From the NCBI GenBank assembly GCA_003152165.1, contig PLZO01000043.1, positions 1 through 52,421 of the forward strand: a DNA stretch of 52,421 nt. Direction: 5' to 3'. Shown here piece by piece: positions 1 through 9,320 of the stretch (its first letter is position 1; each line of letters opens with the position of its first letter). The stretch is from Chloroflexota bacterium. GTDB lineage: Bacteria > Chloroflexota > Limnocylindria > Limnocylindrales > CSP1-4. Below the pieces are notes generated by a model, which was given only the letters and a program-made list of their open reading frames with translations, made no database searches and was not told the DNA's origin. The position numbers and the translations under genes are program-made.

Positions 1-78
1 CAGATCAAGACGCCCTCGCCAGCTTGACTACCAAGGACGGAGCGTAGCGGATGCACGAACCGGGGGTCAGTCGAATGC

Positions 79-134
79 GGGGCGGCTACTTCGGAAGCCC
101 TTATCTACTACCCCCCGCCGGCGTTGACGGGGTA
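79..134. repeat. Island repeat copy 1 (flank + 26-bp palindrome)
   Basis: The 26-bp core at 109-134 starts TACCCC and ends GGGGTA, an inverted repeat around a 14-nt centre. It is identical to the copy at 8165. To its left, 79-108 is an outer flank starting GGGGCGGC and ending TATCTACTA. The reverse complement of this flank matches the right flank of the 8165 copy, so the two copies form inverted ends around 79-8220. The bases from 1 to 78 and from 135 to 318 show no convincing gene. Confidence 0.8.
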
Positions 135-318
135 AAGAGCAAGCGGCTTCGCTGAACACGTGAACTTTCGCAACATGAGATCTCGGATGACTAGAAGCGT
201 GTCAGCTTCAGCCTCCGCCCGTATCGGATGCGGGGGAGGTCAGAAGTGCCGGCCCGCCGATGTACGATCCCCTAAGCCCCGGGTGCGTCGCATGCACGCA
301 GGCCAGGAGATTCGCGCG

Positions 319-1392
319 ATGGGCTTGTTCGACCGGAAGCCTCCGGAATGGAAGGACCAAATCAGCGTGTCCCTCACTCAGCCCGACGGAGCGTATGGGT
401 TGTGGTTTTACGAGGTCGCTGCCAAAGACCGGCATGGGGTCTGGACCCGGCTTCGCGGCGCTAAGGGATACAAACACCCCATGGAAGCTCGCATTTCGGG
501 CGAGATCGTCGCCAAAGAGGCCTACCGTGACGCGATCAAACGCGGGATCGAATGGGCCCGACTAGACGCCGCCCCGGTGCCACGCCGTGTGGACTGGCCG
601 AAGTGGTTCGTCGTTTCCGTCCGCCAAACTCAGCCCGCACGTGGGGGGCTCTGGTCCTGGGAGATCGCTTGGACCGGCGATGGTGCCGTCAACCACGAGC
701 CGATTGAGCTGACCGACGTGCTCGCCGAGCTCACCTGGCCCGCAGGCTCGGACCCCCCGAAACCCGGTGCGCCTGGCTGGCCGAGCATCCAGAACGGATA
801 CGAAAACGAGTCAGCGGCCCGCGCGACGGGCGAGATCACCGCGGAGCTGATCTACGACGAGTTGGTAAGGAGGGGGACGATCCCGTTGCCGCCGGACGCA
901 ACTTCAGAAGATGAAGACCCAGGACGACCGACCGGCGGATACACCCGCGCGACCCTGCGCCTGCGGAACGACGGCAAGCGCGGCCCGGGCTATTTCGTTG
1001 TGGATGCGTCACAACACCCAGAGCCCACCCTGGCCGGTCCGTTTGACGGACAAGCCGAAGCTCTTGCCGAACTCGCCAGCCTCGAAGAGCAGGAGGAGTT
1101 AATGGCAGCCATCGCTGCCATGTCCCCAGCCGAGCGGGAGGCACAGCGCGCCGACTTCGCCGAGGCTAATGCCCGAGTGTGGGCCGACCCAGTGGTCGGT
1201 CCACAGATGCGCGAACTCGGCGAACGATACCTGGCCATCAAGGCGCTCCGGACCGAGGCCGAGGCCGAGATCGCGGCCGATCCCACCGTATGCCGCGGGA
1301 CGGTCGATGGCAGCTGGATCGGCGATGGTCCCGCGAGCTGTGAGTATCCCGCCGGTCATGCCGGCCCACATGGGTGGGACGGACCCTACTAA
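319..1392 (+). CDS. Hypothetical protein with C-terminal Cys/His cluster
   Basis: I do not recognise this protein. The frame is open from 160, but ATG 319 has AGGAGA 8 nt upstream and begins MGLFDRKPPEW, so I take it as the start (357 aa). The middle contains two similar segments with FVVSVRQTQP-like and ATLRLRNDG-like beta-strand patterns, suggesting repeated small domains. An Ala/Glu-rich helical stretch follows. The tail has CRGTVDGS, CEYPAGHAGPH and a final aromatic residue; short Cys/His tails like this are common in actinobacterial and phage proteins and may bind zinc. It is the first gene inside module 1 and precedes the hsdM relic on the same strand. No function is assigned. Confidence 0.6.
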   Translation: MGLFDRKPPEWKDQISVSLTQPDGAYGLWFYEVAAKDRHGVWTRLRGAKGYKHPMEARISGEIVAKEAYRDAIKRGIEWARLDAAPVPRRVDWPKWFVVSVRQTQPARGGLWSWEIAWTGDGAVNHEPIELTDVLAELTWPAGSDPPKPGAPGWPSIQNGYENESAARATGEITAELIYDELVRRGTIPLPPDATSEDEDPGRPTGGYTRATLRLRNDGKRGPGYFVVDASQHPEPTLAGPFDGQAEALAELASLEEQEELMAAIAAMSPAEREAQRADFAEANARVWADPVVGPQMRELGERYLAIKALRTEAEAEIAADPTVCRGTVDGSWIGDGPASCEYPAGHAGPHGWDGPY

Positions 1393-1473
1393 CTCGCTCC
1401 GCTCGCCCGTCGATCTCCTAGCTCCCAGTCCGACGGCCGAGGCGCTAGTCTCGGTGAATGCTAGGCAGGGGAA

Positions 1474-1608
1474 ATGGACGAGTAGCGGCTCATCTGAATC
1501 GCGAACTATATCTGGGGCATCGCGGACGGCGTGCTCCGCGACCTCTACGTCCGCGGCAAGTACCGCGACGTGATCCTGCCCATGACGGTCCTCCGTCGCC
1601 TCCGACTC
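1474..1608 (+). pseudogene. hsdM: HsdM N-terminus relic
   Basis: The frame starting at ATG 1474, with AGGGGAA just upstream, reads MDE-stop-RLI-stop-IANYIWGIADG and continues VLRDLYVRGKYRDVILPMTV followed by LRRL. This is the typical opening of type I restriction methyltransferases (HsdM N-terminal domain). It has a TAG after codon 3 and a TGA after codon 7; both could come from a single C-to-T change (CAG, CGA). Homology stops at about 1608, and nothing of the catalytic domain follows. It is in the same orientation as the N-terminally truncated HsdR starting near 4714, so the two are probably the outer ends of one hsdM-hsdS-hsdR operon whose middle has been replaced. Confidence 0.75.
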
Positions 1609-1687
1609 CCATCCTTCTCCTCGAAGCGGTCGGATGGAACGTTGCCGACGCCTGGCTCGGCGTTCCGGAATGTCACTCGTCGTATGG

Positions 1688-1990
1688 CTACGGCCTCCAT
1701 GCCGTGGCGATCGCTGAGCCGTTCTCGACGATGTTGCGGACTTCCTCGTCAGTCAACGGCTTGCCGCGCCGCGACGAGCGAATGCGCGAGTCGCAGAGCG
1801 AGCAGAGGTAGGTCCGTCGGTCATCCGCGTGCCCAACCGTGCGCCGGTCGGAGAAGAAGACGCTGCCCACGGCAGTCTCCTCGCCACAGCCGAGGCACGG
1901 CTCCTCCGGTGAAGGCACGCTAGTCGGACGGTCGACCCAGGCGACCCGAGTGGCAGATCGAGGAATGTCGGGTCGAATCTTACGCGCCAT
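1688..1990 (-). CDS. Small zinc-ribbon protein
   Basis: This is a protein of about 100 aa. ATG 1990 has GAAGGA 7 nt upstream and begins MARKIRPDIPRSATRVAW; the frame stays open further upstream but that extension has no ribosome site. It carries CLGCG and CSLC separated by about 32 residues, a four-cysteine zinc-ribbon pattern, followed by a basic stretch and a short helix. It follows the putative nuclease gene on the same strand and lies in the segment that replaced most of the hsdMSR operon. I do not recognise a family; zinc binding is inferred from the cysteine spacing only. Confidence 0.5.
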   Translation of the reverse strand: MARKIRPDIPRSATRVAWVDRPTSVPSPEEPCLGCGEETAVGSVFFSDRRTVGHADDRRTYLCSLCDSRIRSSRRGKPLTDEEVRNIVENGSAIATAWRP

Positions 1991-2270
1991 GCTGGATCCT
2001 TCGTCCGGATGATTCATATCGACTGTCCGTGCCGCGAGTCTTCGCGTCAAGAGTCAGACGGCCGAGCGTCCAGTGATCTCGGTCGGCGCAGCACTTGGCG
2101 CACTCCAGCATTCTGGTCCTTGGCCCGGCACGCCCCACCGGGCCGAGAACAGTGTCGGCCACGTGGGTCGGAGTTCGCGAATGACACTCGCGGCATAGAA
2201 CCGCTTCTATTGGTGGTTGTCTGCGCGGTACGCAGCGTCGTCTATCGCGTAGACCCAGTCTGCATGCCAC
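1980..2270 (-). CDS. Possible small Cys-rich protein
   Basis: This is an open frame of 96 aa between the putative nuclease gene and the zinc-ribbon gene, overlapping both slightly. It contains VLCRECHS and MLECAKCC, which could form a four-cysteine zinc site. There is no good ribosome-binding site for the ATG at 2270, and the first 20 residues are read antiphase to the end of the upstream gene. It could be a genuine small gene with a later start or a chance frame; I lean only weakly to real. Confidence 0.25.
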   Translation of the reverse strand: MACRLGLRDRRRCVPRRQPPIEAVLCRECHSRTPTHVADTVLGPVGRAGPRTRMLECAKCCADRDHWTLGRLTLDAKTRGTDSRYESSGRRIQHGA

Positions 2271-3673
2271 AGCGGGGGTGAGTACTTGACGAAGCCTGCG
2301 ATGACGTGGGGATCAGGCGCCTCGTGAACAGCCAGGACTGGTTCAGCAGGTCCCGTCCAATGCAGGTGGAAGAGCTGCGCGGGTCCTGGGCCGATTGATA
2401 TGGGCAACGCGAACCGCCGAAGCAACGCGTCGAACGCCGACGATGGGTCGTGGCGCCAGGCCTCCAACTCGGCTTCACTAGCTCGAAGGCGGAACCCATC
2501 GCACACCGTGAGCTCTCCGCCGTCAGGCTCGTATCCGACCAGCAGAATGAGATGAGCCGGATCTGCAAGGTCAATGCGCTTGGTAAGAAGAACGACGGAC
2601 ATCCCGCCGCCTGGCAGTGGGATCGCGAGCCGGCCGTCGGGGGACGCGAGCACCCGGCGGGCATGACTGGCCCTGATGCCACCGGGCCAGTTATTCCGGT
2701 CCTGGAAGAGTTGGCTGATCCCGGGGCTCTTCGTTGCGGTGGCACACGGAGGCGTGACAGATGGAGTACTGGGCCGGATCCACATCGTTACTGAAAAGCC
2801 GAACACGGCAGGCCAATCTGCCTCCGAAGGACGCGAGACAGGATTCGCATGGTCAAGGACGATCGCCCTGCGGCGCACCGCATACAAGACAGGTTCCGGG
2901 AAGTGACCGAGAACCATGAAGTCGTCCCAGCCGACGACTACCTGGCCAACGCGCTTATGGTGGGCGCTTGCAAGAATCCCTCGAATCTCAACAACGTATC
3001 TATCGACGTCGGACGGCAGGGCATCGTCGAACACCGCGGCTTCCCCGGCGGTCTCAACGAACAAGTAGACCGTGCCTGCCTTGTCCGGACTGACTTTGCT
3101 GATCTGACGGTTGGCTTTCAGGAGAACCTTGTGAATCCTATTCGGGAGCGTGTCGAGGTGGATGCGTTTTACTTCTAGCCAACGGGTATCTCGTAGGTCC
3201 TCGAGGCGACTGTCCGGCTCGCCATCCCGCTCCTGAAGCTCGGCCGCCAGGCCGGCGTAGCGAAGCGCTCCCCATACGAAGAGTTCGAGGGTTGTGTCGT
3301 CGTACTGAGCTGGGTCACTGATGCGACGCTCGATCTGTCGGGCCTGTCTAGGGTCAGCGACTATGCTTGCCCAGAACGGGCGTGCCTCAGGCTCTTGGCC
3401 CCAAGTAAGCCTGTCAAGCATTCCCTGGGCGAGGTCCTGAACGCCTCTTCGCTCGACATCTTCGTCGGACGATACGTTGCGACCCTCGAGCAGCCTCTGG
3501 TGTCGTCTGACGGCTGGATGGTTCGGATGGCGGCGGCGGAGACGTGCGAGTCCGGGGTCGTCGAACATCGCCTCGAGGAGCGCGTCCTGGGAGGCGAGCT
3601 CAGTCTCGAACTCTGTCGGATTGCCGAACCGCTTGTCGGGAGCGTCCATGGGACCCATGTGCCACGCCACCAT
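2207..3673 (-). CDS. Putative PD-(D/E)XK nuclease protein
   Basis: This is a 488-aa protein. Around residues 131-170 a helix-rich stretch is followed by D154/D159 and then WLEVKR with E167 and K169, which fits a PD-(D/E)XK nuclease core (acidic residue, then E-x-K on the next strand), with basic helices after it. A second part (about 290-480) is rich in beta strands and unrecognised. The start is ATG 3673, with a nearby alternative (MGPMDAPDKRFG) at 3658. It lies on the minus strand in the block that replaced hsdM/hsdS. Activity as a restriction or defence nuclease is inference from the motif and from location; no known family is assigned. Confidence 0.55.
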   Translation of the reverse strand: MVAWHMGPMDAPDKRFGNPTEFETELASQDALLEAMFDDPGLARLRRRHPNHPAVRRHQRLLEGRNVSSDEDVERRGVQDLAQGMLDRLTWGQEPEARPFWASIVADPRQARQIERRISDPAQYDDTTLELFVWGALRYAGLAAELQERDGEPDSRLEDLRDTRWLEVKRIHLDTLPNRIHKVLLKANRQISKVSPDKAGTVYLFVETAGEAAVFDDALPSDVDRYVVEIRGILASAHHKRVGQVVVGWDDFMVLGHFPEPVLYAVRRRAIVLDHANPVSRPSEADWPAVFGFSVTMWIRPSTPSVTPPCATATKSPGISQLFQDRNNWPGGIRASHARRVLASPDGRLAIPLPGGGMSVVLLTKRIDLADPAHLILLVGYEPDGGELTVCDGFRLRASEAELEAWRHDPSSAFDALLRRFALPISIGPGPAQLFHLHWTGPAEPVLAVHEAPDPHVIAGFVKYSPPLWHADWVYAIDDAAYRADNHQ

Positions 3674-3763
3674 AGTGATGGGAGCCGGTCAAGGGCCGCC
3701 AGCGGCGGGTGGCCGCAGGCCATGAACCCGCGGAGCTGCTCGTGCCAAGAGGGCTAGCTAACT

Positions 3764-4288
3764 CTAGGAAACGCTGGTCAGCGTCCGCCCATTGCGTTTC
3801 TGGTCGCTGACCCAGCTGTCGGCCAGATGCCAGTATTCGTAGTTCTCTTGGATATTCTGACGCGCTGCCTCGGCCTTCCAGGCATCGACCCAAGCAGTCG
3901 CTTCGGCTTCTGGTACGCCCTGAGTCATGAGTTCGTTGCGGAATCGCACGTCTCCTGGCTTCCGATTGCCCTCAGGATCGGTCCCCCAAGTCGGCTGGTG
4001 AACGATGCCGTCGTTCTGGCGTTTGCAGGTGGCGCACAGGAAAGTCGTGCTGCCTGTCTTGAGTCCGCCGACGACGAACGGGTGCTCACCCCACACGCGG
4101 CGAGCCTCGAGGCGCTCAGCATGGAGGCGGTCCTGTACAGCAACCGCCGTCGCGACATCCTGGGCGGTTAGCCTCATTGGGTTGTCGCCCGGCAGAGGCT
4201 GCGAGGCTTTGCGAGATTCGCGGGCGTTCCCGACGATCATCGCAGCGAGACGGATGCCCTGGCCGAGAAGGTAGCCACTACCTGCCAC
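3764..4288 (-). CDS. Hypothetical protein with one CxxC
   Basis: This is a 174-aa frame with a GTG start at 4288; an internal Met (MRLTAQDV, near 4177) is another possible start. It contains FLCATCKRQ, half of a possible zinc site, and a C-terminal Trp-rich helix (WVDAWKAEAARQ, YWHLADSWV). I do not recognise it. It lies between the putative nuclease gene and the polymerase relic on the same strand, so the three may have arrived together. Confidence 0.4.
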   Translation of the reverse strand: MAGSGYLLGQGIRLAAMIVGNARESRKASQPLPGDNPMRLTAQDVATAVAVQDRLHAERLEARRVWGEHPFVVGGLKTGSTTFLCATCKRQNDGIVHQPTWGTDPEGNRKPGDVRFRNELMTQGVPEAEATAWVDAWKAEAARQNIQENYEYWHLADSWVSDQKRNGRTLTSVS

Positions 4289-4312
4289 TTGTCTTGTCCC
4301 CCTGAAACGGGT

Positions 4313-4765
4313 CTAACACAGCGTTAACAGGGTACGCCGTCCAGGTGGTGCGTCCATCGCCCGCAGAACTCGGAGGCTCGGCCTCCCAAGACCGCGTTTG
4401 ACGGCGGACACGGTTCCGACCGATATCCGGGCCTTACGACTTATCTCCCTTACCCCGAACGGCTCGATCATTTCGCGCACTCGCTTGGCGTAGGTGGCGA
4501 GTTCCCCATCGGCAACGCCGTACCCGATCTGTGTCTCCGGATTGGCCCCGAGGTAGAACTGCTCCTCCCAGCGGTTCGCCTCCTTGCCGATGGCATCGAT
4601 CGGGCCAAGCGGCCGAACATGCCTTCTTGTCGTTGGCCCTGAGTCGAGGAAATCCCCGCCATGAAACTTCGACTCCGGGTGGAGGTGGTACTGGGCGAGG
4701 ACCTCCCGATAACGCCGACTGCCTGGAGACGCAGTTCGGGCGGCGTCCGGTGATCTTCTACTCAA
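4313..4765 (-). pseudogene. PolB C-terminal relic with HTH
   Basis: From about 4714 downwards the minus strand encodes [15 protein letters not shown], then [19 protein letters not shown], and ends with an HTH-like segment ([18 protein letters not shown]). The order and spacing match the last ~140 residues of the intact polymerase at 26048-29158 (TYGDVVTDYRLHPDPK, IGKEAAMLEEE, then VGEIARAAGVSERTAQYW) and of the relic at 16361 (IGKESNRLDDVQ). Exonuclease and polymerase domains are absent. The homology starts exactly where the HsdR homology on the other strand begins (about 4714), so this is a clean junction. A stand-alone HTH gene remains possible, because the frame is open and ends in a normal stop. 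Confidence 0.65.
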
Positions 4766-7290
4766 ATGGATACGACCACTGGCTCTGGGACGACGCCAAC
4801 TATCCGCCGCGTGCGATCCAGGGCTTCTTGAAGAAGCCGGAGCTGGAACTCATGATCCAGCGTCGGACGAGTCGCAAGCGGCTCGCCGATGCGCCCGTCA
4901 AGACGAAGATCGTCGAGCGCTACTACCAGGTGCGAGCCATTCGCCGGATCGGCGAGGCGTTCGAGGTGGATCGCGACCGCAAGGCGCTGCTCGTGATGGC
5001 GACCGGGGCGGGAAAGACGCGCACGGTCATCGCGCTCTCCGAATTGCTGATGCGATGCAACTGGGCCAAACGCGTGCTCTTCCTCGCCGACCGGGTCGCG
5101 CTTGTGAACCAGGCGGTTGGGGCGTTCAAGACTCACCTGCCCGATGCGGCGCCCGTCAATCTCATCACCGAGAAGTACACCGAGGGCCGGGTCTTCGTCT
5201 CGACGTATCCGACGATGATGACCTTGATCGACGAGTCGCAAGACGGGCAGCGTCGTTTCGGGGTGGGGCACTTCGACCTCATCGTCATCGATGAGGCGCA
5301 CCGTTCCGTGTACCAGAAGTACGGCGCGATCTTCGACTACTTCGATTCGCTGCTGGTGGGTTTGACCGCGACACCGAAGGACGAGGTCGATTTCGACACC
5401 TATGGTCTCTTCGACCTCGAACGTGGCGTGCCTACTGACTCCTATGGGCTCGACGACGCCGTCCGCGATGGTTTCCTCGTTCCGGCGAAGGCCGTGTCAG
5501 TGCCCCTGAAGTTCCCGCGCGAGGGGATCACATATGAGGAGCTATCCGACGAAGAGAAGGACCAGTGGGACGCGCTGGAGTGGAGCGACGACGGTACGAC
5601 GCCCGACCGCGTAGAGGCCGAGGCTGTCAACAAGTGGCTCTTCAACAAGGACACCGTCGACAAGGCACTAGCGCACCTGATGCTCCGGGGCCAGAAAGTC
5701 GCCGGTGGCGATCGGCTCGGCAAGTCGATCATCTTCGCCAAGAACCAGGCACATGCCGAGTTCATCGCCGAGCGGTTTGACGTCAACTACCCGCACTTCA
5801 AGGGCGCATTCGCGCGGGTGATCCACTCGGGGTTGCCCTACGCCCAGAGCCTGATCGATGACTTTTCGAACCCGGCCAAGTCACCGCACATCGCCGTTTC
5901 GGTGGACATGCTCGACACCGGCATCGACATCCCGGAGGTCGTCAACCTCGTCTTCCTGAAGCTGGTTCGGTCCAAGACGAAGTTCTGGCAGATGGTTGGA
6001 CGGGGCACACGACTCTCGCCTGACCTCTTCGGATCAGGCATGGACAAGCAGTTCTTTTCCATCCTCGACTATTGCCAGAACCTGGAGTTCTTCGGCCAGA
6101 ACCCAGAAGCCACCGACGGCGTGCTCGTTGACTCGCTCGGCAAACGCCTGTTTGTCACGCGTCTGGAACTTGTCGGGGAGCTGGACAAACGGCTGCCCGC
6201 AGAGGCCGTGGTCGATTCCTTCAGAGAGTCGCCTGGCACCTATGGCGAGCCGACAAGTGAGACCGAAGTCCGTCGCGCACTGGTGACCGTTCTCCACGGA
6301 GAAGTCGCCGCGATGAACACAGAGAACTTCCTCGTGCGACCTCAGCGACGTCTCGTGGAGACATACGCCAAGCCCGAAGCGTGGACGCACCTGAGCACCG
6401 AGGCCGCTATCGAGCTGGCCCACGAAGTTGCCGGGCTGCCGTCCGAGCTCGCGGCAGAGGCCGAAGAGGCGAAGCGGTTCGATCTGCTCCTCCTCAACCT
6501 CCAGTTGGCTCTGTTGCGCTCTGAACCTGCCTTTGAACGCCTTCGCGATCAGGTCAAGGCGATCGCTGGCTTGCTGGAGGAGAAGTCAGCCATCCCGATG
6601 GTCCGCGCCCAGATGGCGTTGATCCAGGATGTTCAGACCGAGGAATGGTGGCTCGACGTGACCGTGCCGATGCTGGAGTCGGTGCGGCGACGACTGCGGG
6701 ACCTCGTGAAGCTGATCGAGAAGCGGAAGCGCAAGCCAATCTTCACTGACTTCGCGGATCAGATGGGTGTCGAGACGGCGGTGGAGTTGCCCGGCTTCAT
6801 CGTCGGCGAGAGCTTCGAGAAGTTCCGCGCCAAGGCGCAGGCGTTCCTGCGCGAACACGAGGGCGACTTCGCGGTCCGCAAGCTCCGCATGAACCGGGCT
6901 CTGACGCCGAGCGACCTCGCGGCCCTGGAGCGGCTGCTGGCCGAGAGCGGCATCGGCGGGAGGGACGATATCAACCGCGCCAAGGAACGCTCCCAAGGTC
7001 TCGGGTTGTTCGTTCGCTCCATGGTCGGGCTCGACCGGGAGGCCGCCAAGGCGGCGCTCGCGGGATTCCTGGCCGGCAAGACCTTCAGTGCGAACCAGAT
7101 CGAGTTCGTCAACCTGATCGTGGATCACTTGACCGAGCACGGTGTCATGGAGGCGTCACTGCTCTACGAGTCGCCGTTCACCGACCTTGCGCCGACCGGC
7201 CCAGACGGAATCTTCAGCTCCGCCCAAGTGGACGAGCTGATGGCCGTCCTAGCGAACGTCAGATCGACAGCAGTGGGGGTGGCTGCCTGA
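4531..7290 (+). CDS. hsdR: N-terminally truncated type I restriction HsdR helicase
   Basis: Recognisable HsdR sequence starts at about 4714 ([20 protein letters not shown]) and runs to the stop. It contains [12 protein letters not shown] (Walker A, about residue 160 of the open frame), IDEAHRS (DEAH box, about 253), LTATP, and a helicase C-domain with [11 protein letters not shown] and [10 protein letters not shown], then a long helical C-terminus. Codons 4531-4713 are antisense to the polymerase relic and unlikely to be native. The N-terminal region that normally carries the PD-(D/E)XK nuclease is missing, so this protein could translocate DNA but probably not cut it. No intact hsdM or hsdS partner lies beside it. 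Its stop overlaps the next start (TGATG), so it is coupled to the AbiJ-like gene. Confidence 0.8.
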   Translation: MSPDWPRGRTAPPSGSPPCRWHRSGQAAEHAFLSLALSRGNPRHETSTPGGGGTGRGPPDNADCLETQFGRRPVIFYSNGYDHWLWDDANYPPRAIQGFLKKPELELMIQRRTSRKRLADAPVKTKIVERYYQVRAIRRIGEAFEVDRDRKALLVMATGAGKTRTVIALSELLMRCNWAKRVLFLADRVALVNQAVGAFKTHLPDAAPVNLITEKYTEGRVFVSTYPTMMTLIDESQDGQRRFGVGHFDLIVIDEAHRSVYQKYGAIFDYFDSLLVGLTATPKDEVDFDTYGLFDLERGVPTDSYGLDDAVRDGFLVPAKAVSVPLKFPREGITYEELSDEEKDQWDALEWSDDGTTPDRVEAEAVNKWLFNKDTVDKALAHLMLRGQKVAGGDRLGKSIIFAKNQAHAEFIAERFDVNYPHFKGAFARVIHSGLPYAQSLIDDFSNPAKSPHIAVSVDMLDTGIDIPEVVNLVFLKLVRSKTKFWQMVGRGTRLSPDLFGSGMDKQFFSILDYCQNLEFFGQNPEATDGVLVDSLGKRLFVTRLELVGELDKRLPAEAVVDSFRESPGTYGEPTSETEVRRALVTVLHGEVAAMNTENFLVRPQRRLVETYAKPEAWTHLSTEAAIELAHEVAGLPSELAAEAEEAKRFDLLLLNLQLALLRSEPAFERLRDQVKAIAGLLEEKSAIPMVRAQMALIQDVQTEEWWLDVTVPMLESVRRRLRDLVKLIEKRKRKPIFTDFADQMGVETAVELPGFIVGESFEKFRAKAQAFLREHEGDFAVRKLRMNRALTPSDLAALERLLAESGIGGRDDINRAKERSQGLGLFVRSMVGLDREAAKAALAGFLAGKTFSANQIEFVNLIVDHLTEHGVMEASLLYESPFTDLAPTGPDGIFSSAQVDELMAVLANVRSTAVGVAA

Positions 7291-8111
7291 TGCCGAGCGG
7301 CCGTTCATTCTCCGAGCGCCTTGGCCTCCACCAACCGCGGGCCGTGGCTCAGGTCGCCTCGATGGACGATGACCTGCGCAACAGGCTGTGGAGCGTGCTC
7401 CATCTCCAGTTCTGGCGGCACCTGTACGACCCTTTCGGTGGTGGGACCGCCCAAGAGCTCCTCCTAAGCGTCTGGGTCAATCACCTGAAGCTTCCGGCTG
7501 ACACGTTCTCAGTTGACCAAGCGTTCAAGGGACTGCGAGACCTGTTCTTCAAGTGGGCTTGGAATGAGGTCTACGACGTGCTGGAGTTCGTCGCCAGCGT
7601 GGGCTTGGACTGGCAGAAGCAGGAGGCTTATCTGAACGCCTGCAACGCGATCCTCGATCGTGAACTGGCGGGCTACCGGTTCATCGGTTCGCAGATCGTC
7701 CCGATCGCCACGAGCGAGGAACTGAGCGCGATCGAACAGGCAAACCGTGATGCGGGGCCGTACCGGCCGATCCGAGACCACCTCGCCCAGGCGGCTAGCC
7801 TCCTGAGTGACCGAACAAACCCTGACTTCAGGAACTCGATCAAGGAGTCGATCAGCGCGGTGGAAGCCGCATGCGAGGTTGTATCAGGGCACAAAGGGAG
7901 CCTTGGCGACTGTCTCAAGGTGCTCGAGCGAGCCGGCAAGATGCACCCAGCATTCAAGGACGCTCTCTCGAAGCTCTACGGCTGGACAAGCGATGCACAG
8001 GGAATCCGTCACGCACTGATGGATGAACCGACGCTGGATCTTGCCGACGCACGGTTCATGCTCGTTGTGTGCAGTGGCTTCGTGTCGTACCTGCTAAGCC
8101 ACAAGCCGTAG
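7290..8111 (+). CDS. AbiJ-like abortive-infection protein (AbiJ N-terminal domain type)
   Basis: This is a 273-aa protein. It opens FSERLGLHQPRAVAQ followed by MDDDLRNRLWSVL, the usual opening of AbiJ_NTD4-type proteins. The C-terminal half has FRNSIKESISAVEAACEVV and then HPAFKDALSKLYGWTSDAQG and IRHALMDEP, the helical HEPN-like domain found in this family. AbiJ-type proteins are linked to abortive infection or toxicity on phage attack; the target here is unknown. Translation is coupled to the truncated HsdR by a TGATG overlap. It is the last gene before the second palindrome copy. Confidence 0.75.
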   Translation: MPSGRSFSERLGLHQPRAVAQVASMDDDLRNRLWSVLHLQFWRHLYDPFGGGTAQELLLSVWVNHLKLPADTFSVDQAFKGLRDLFFKWAWNEVYDVLEFVASVGLDWQKQEAYLNACNAILDRELAGYRFIGSQIVPIATSEELSAIEQANRDAGPYRPIRDHLAQAASLLSDRTNPDFRNSIKESISAVEAACEVVSGHKGSLGDCLKVLERAGKMHPAFKDALSKLYGWTSDAQGIRHALMDEPTLDLADARFMLVVCSGFVSYLLSHKP

Positions 8112-8164
8112 AACGGTCCGACGTCTCGTCGCGACGGAAGTGTTCAATCGCGGCGCTACCCCTT

Positions 8165-8220
8165 TACCCCCCGCCGGCGTTGACGGGGTAGTAGATAGAC
8201 CAGCCGGAAGTTGCCGCCCC
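8165..8220. repeat. Island repeat copy 2 (26-bp palindrome + flank)
   Basis: The core at 8165-8190 is identical to copy 1. The flank to the right (8191-8220) reads GTAGATAGACCAGCCGGAAG then TTGCCGCCCC, the inverse of the left flank of copies 1 and 3. With copy 1 it forms a pair of inverted ends about 8.1 kb apart enclosing module 1. Confidence 0.8.
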
Positions 8221-8279
8221 CAGCGAGGACTGGTCGTCAAGCCGTCTTGATCTGCCCCGTCGTGCGGTCGGACCCGCGG

Positions 8280-9320
8280 TCAGGACGTTGGCCTAGGCAA
8301 GATCTGGACACCGAACACCGCGATCAGGACCGCGAGCACCGCTACGAGGACATCATTTGCAAATGGATATGCGGACCCGAAGGTGGGCGTCTTCTCGAGT
8401 CCATCGATCTTGATGTCCGAGATTTGCGCAGGGTCCGGAACGACCTGTAGTGGTGGATCTTCAGGGCGAAAAGACAACTCGAAGGAGGTCGTCCTAGTGA
8501 ACTCCAGACCCAGGGTAGTGTCGGAGGTCAGGGTGTAGTCCTGAGTCGAAGCCTCAATCGTTCCTGTGGCGCCCTTGAGTGAAATGTTATCCCCCGTGGC
8601 GACTACTGCGGTGGGATAACCAACGCCCTGAACAATTATCACCGGGCTCTCTCCGGGGCCGCATCCGGGTACTCCGATCCCCTTCGAGACCACTTGGATC
8701 ATCTTGGTCGGCGCTCCCCCAACGCGGCGAGTGAAATACGTCTGCTCTCCATTGCCGATCGACAAGGTTCCAGCCTTCGCCGGGTCGAGCATCAGGGTGA
8801 GGGGGGTTTGTCCGCCTTCGATACATGCGTCATACCGTCCGCCTACTGAGGTCGGGTACTCGGTCAAGGTGCTGGCCTGCAGGCCGCTTGCACTTCCTGT
8901 CAGGGCGGTACCAACTGACCATGTGAATTGAAGCGGGCCATTTGTCGATAGACCCTTGTCGCAGGAGCCGGCGAGGTGGGTCGCCAGCGCAGCGCATGTG
9001 GCGTCATCAAGTCCGATCTCAATCGACGCCCCAGACCAAGCATTGAGTACGTCGAGTTCCGTCACGGAGGACTGCAGCGAGAGAGTGCCTGTCGACGTCT
9101 CGGAGCTTGTGAGCAGTTGAGTACCATCTGCGATGTGGGTCGCCTGAAGGTGTACCGGGCTTGGGGCTCGCGTTACACCGACGACTACCAGGCCTGCTAT
9201 GTCGAGCACTATCAACGCAAAGGTAAACGCCACGCTCGTGCGCCTCAGCCTCAAACCAGACGTGGGACGCGAGGGCTTGCCACCATCGACTGGATGATCC
9301 GGGCGTGATTCGCTAGCCAA
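8280..9320 (-). CDS. Two-span membrane protein with large extracytoplasmic domain
   Basis: This is a 346-aa protein. A hydrophobic segment near residues 28-50 follows a basic N-terminus (RLRRTSVAFTF), and a second lies at about 322-342 before a short end. Between them is about 270 residues of Ser/Thr/Gly-rich beta-type sequence with a few cysteines. The TTG start at 9320 overlaps the last codons of hsdS, so it is probably co-transcribed with the restriction operon. I do not recognise the family. A membrane sensor or anchor role alongside the restriction system would be speculation. Confidence 0.6.
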   Translation of the reverse strand: MASESRPDHPVDGGKPSRPTSGLRLRRTSVAFTFALIVLDIAGLVVVGVTRAPSPVHLQATHIADGTQLLTSSETSTGTLSLQSSVTELDVLNAWSGASIEIGLDDATCAALATHLAGSCDKGLSTNGPLQFTWSVGTALTGSASGLQASTLTEYPTSVGGRYDACIEGGQTPLTLMLDPAKAGTLSIGNGEQTYFTRRVGGAPTKMIQVVSKGIGVPGCGPGESPVIIVQGVGYPTAVVATGDNISLKGATGTIEASTQDYTLTSDTTLGLEFTRTTSFELSFRPEDPPLQVVPDPAQISDIKIDGLEKTPTFGSAYPFANDVLVAVLAVLIAVFGVQILPRPTS

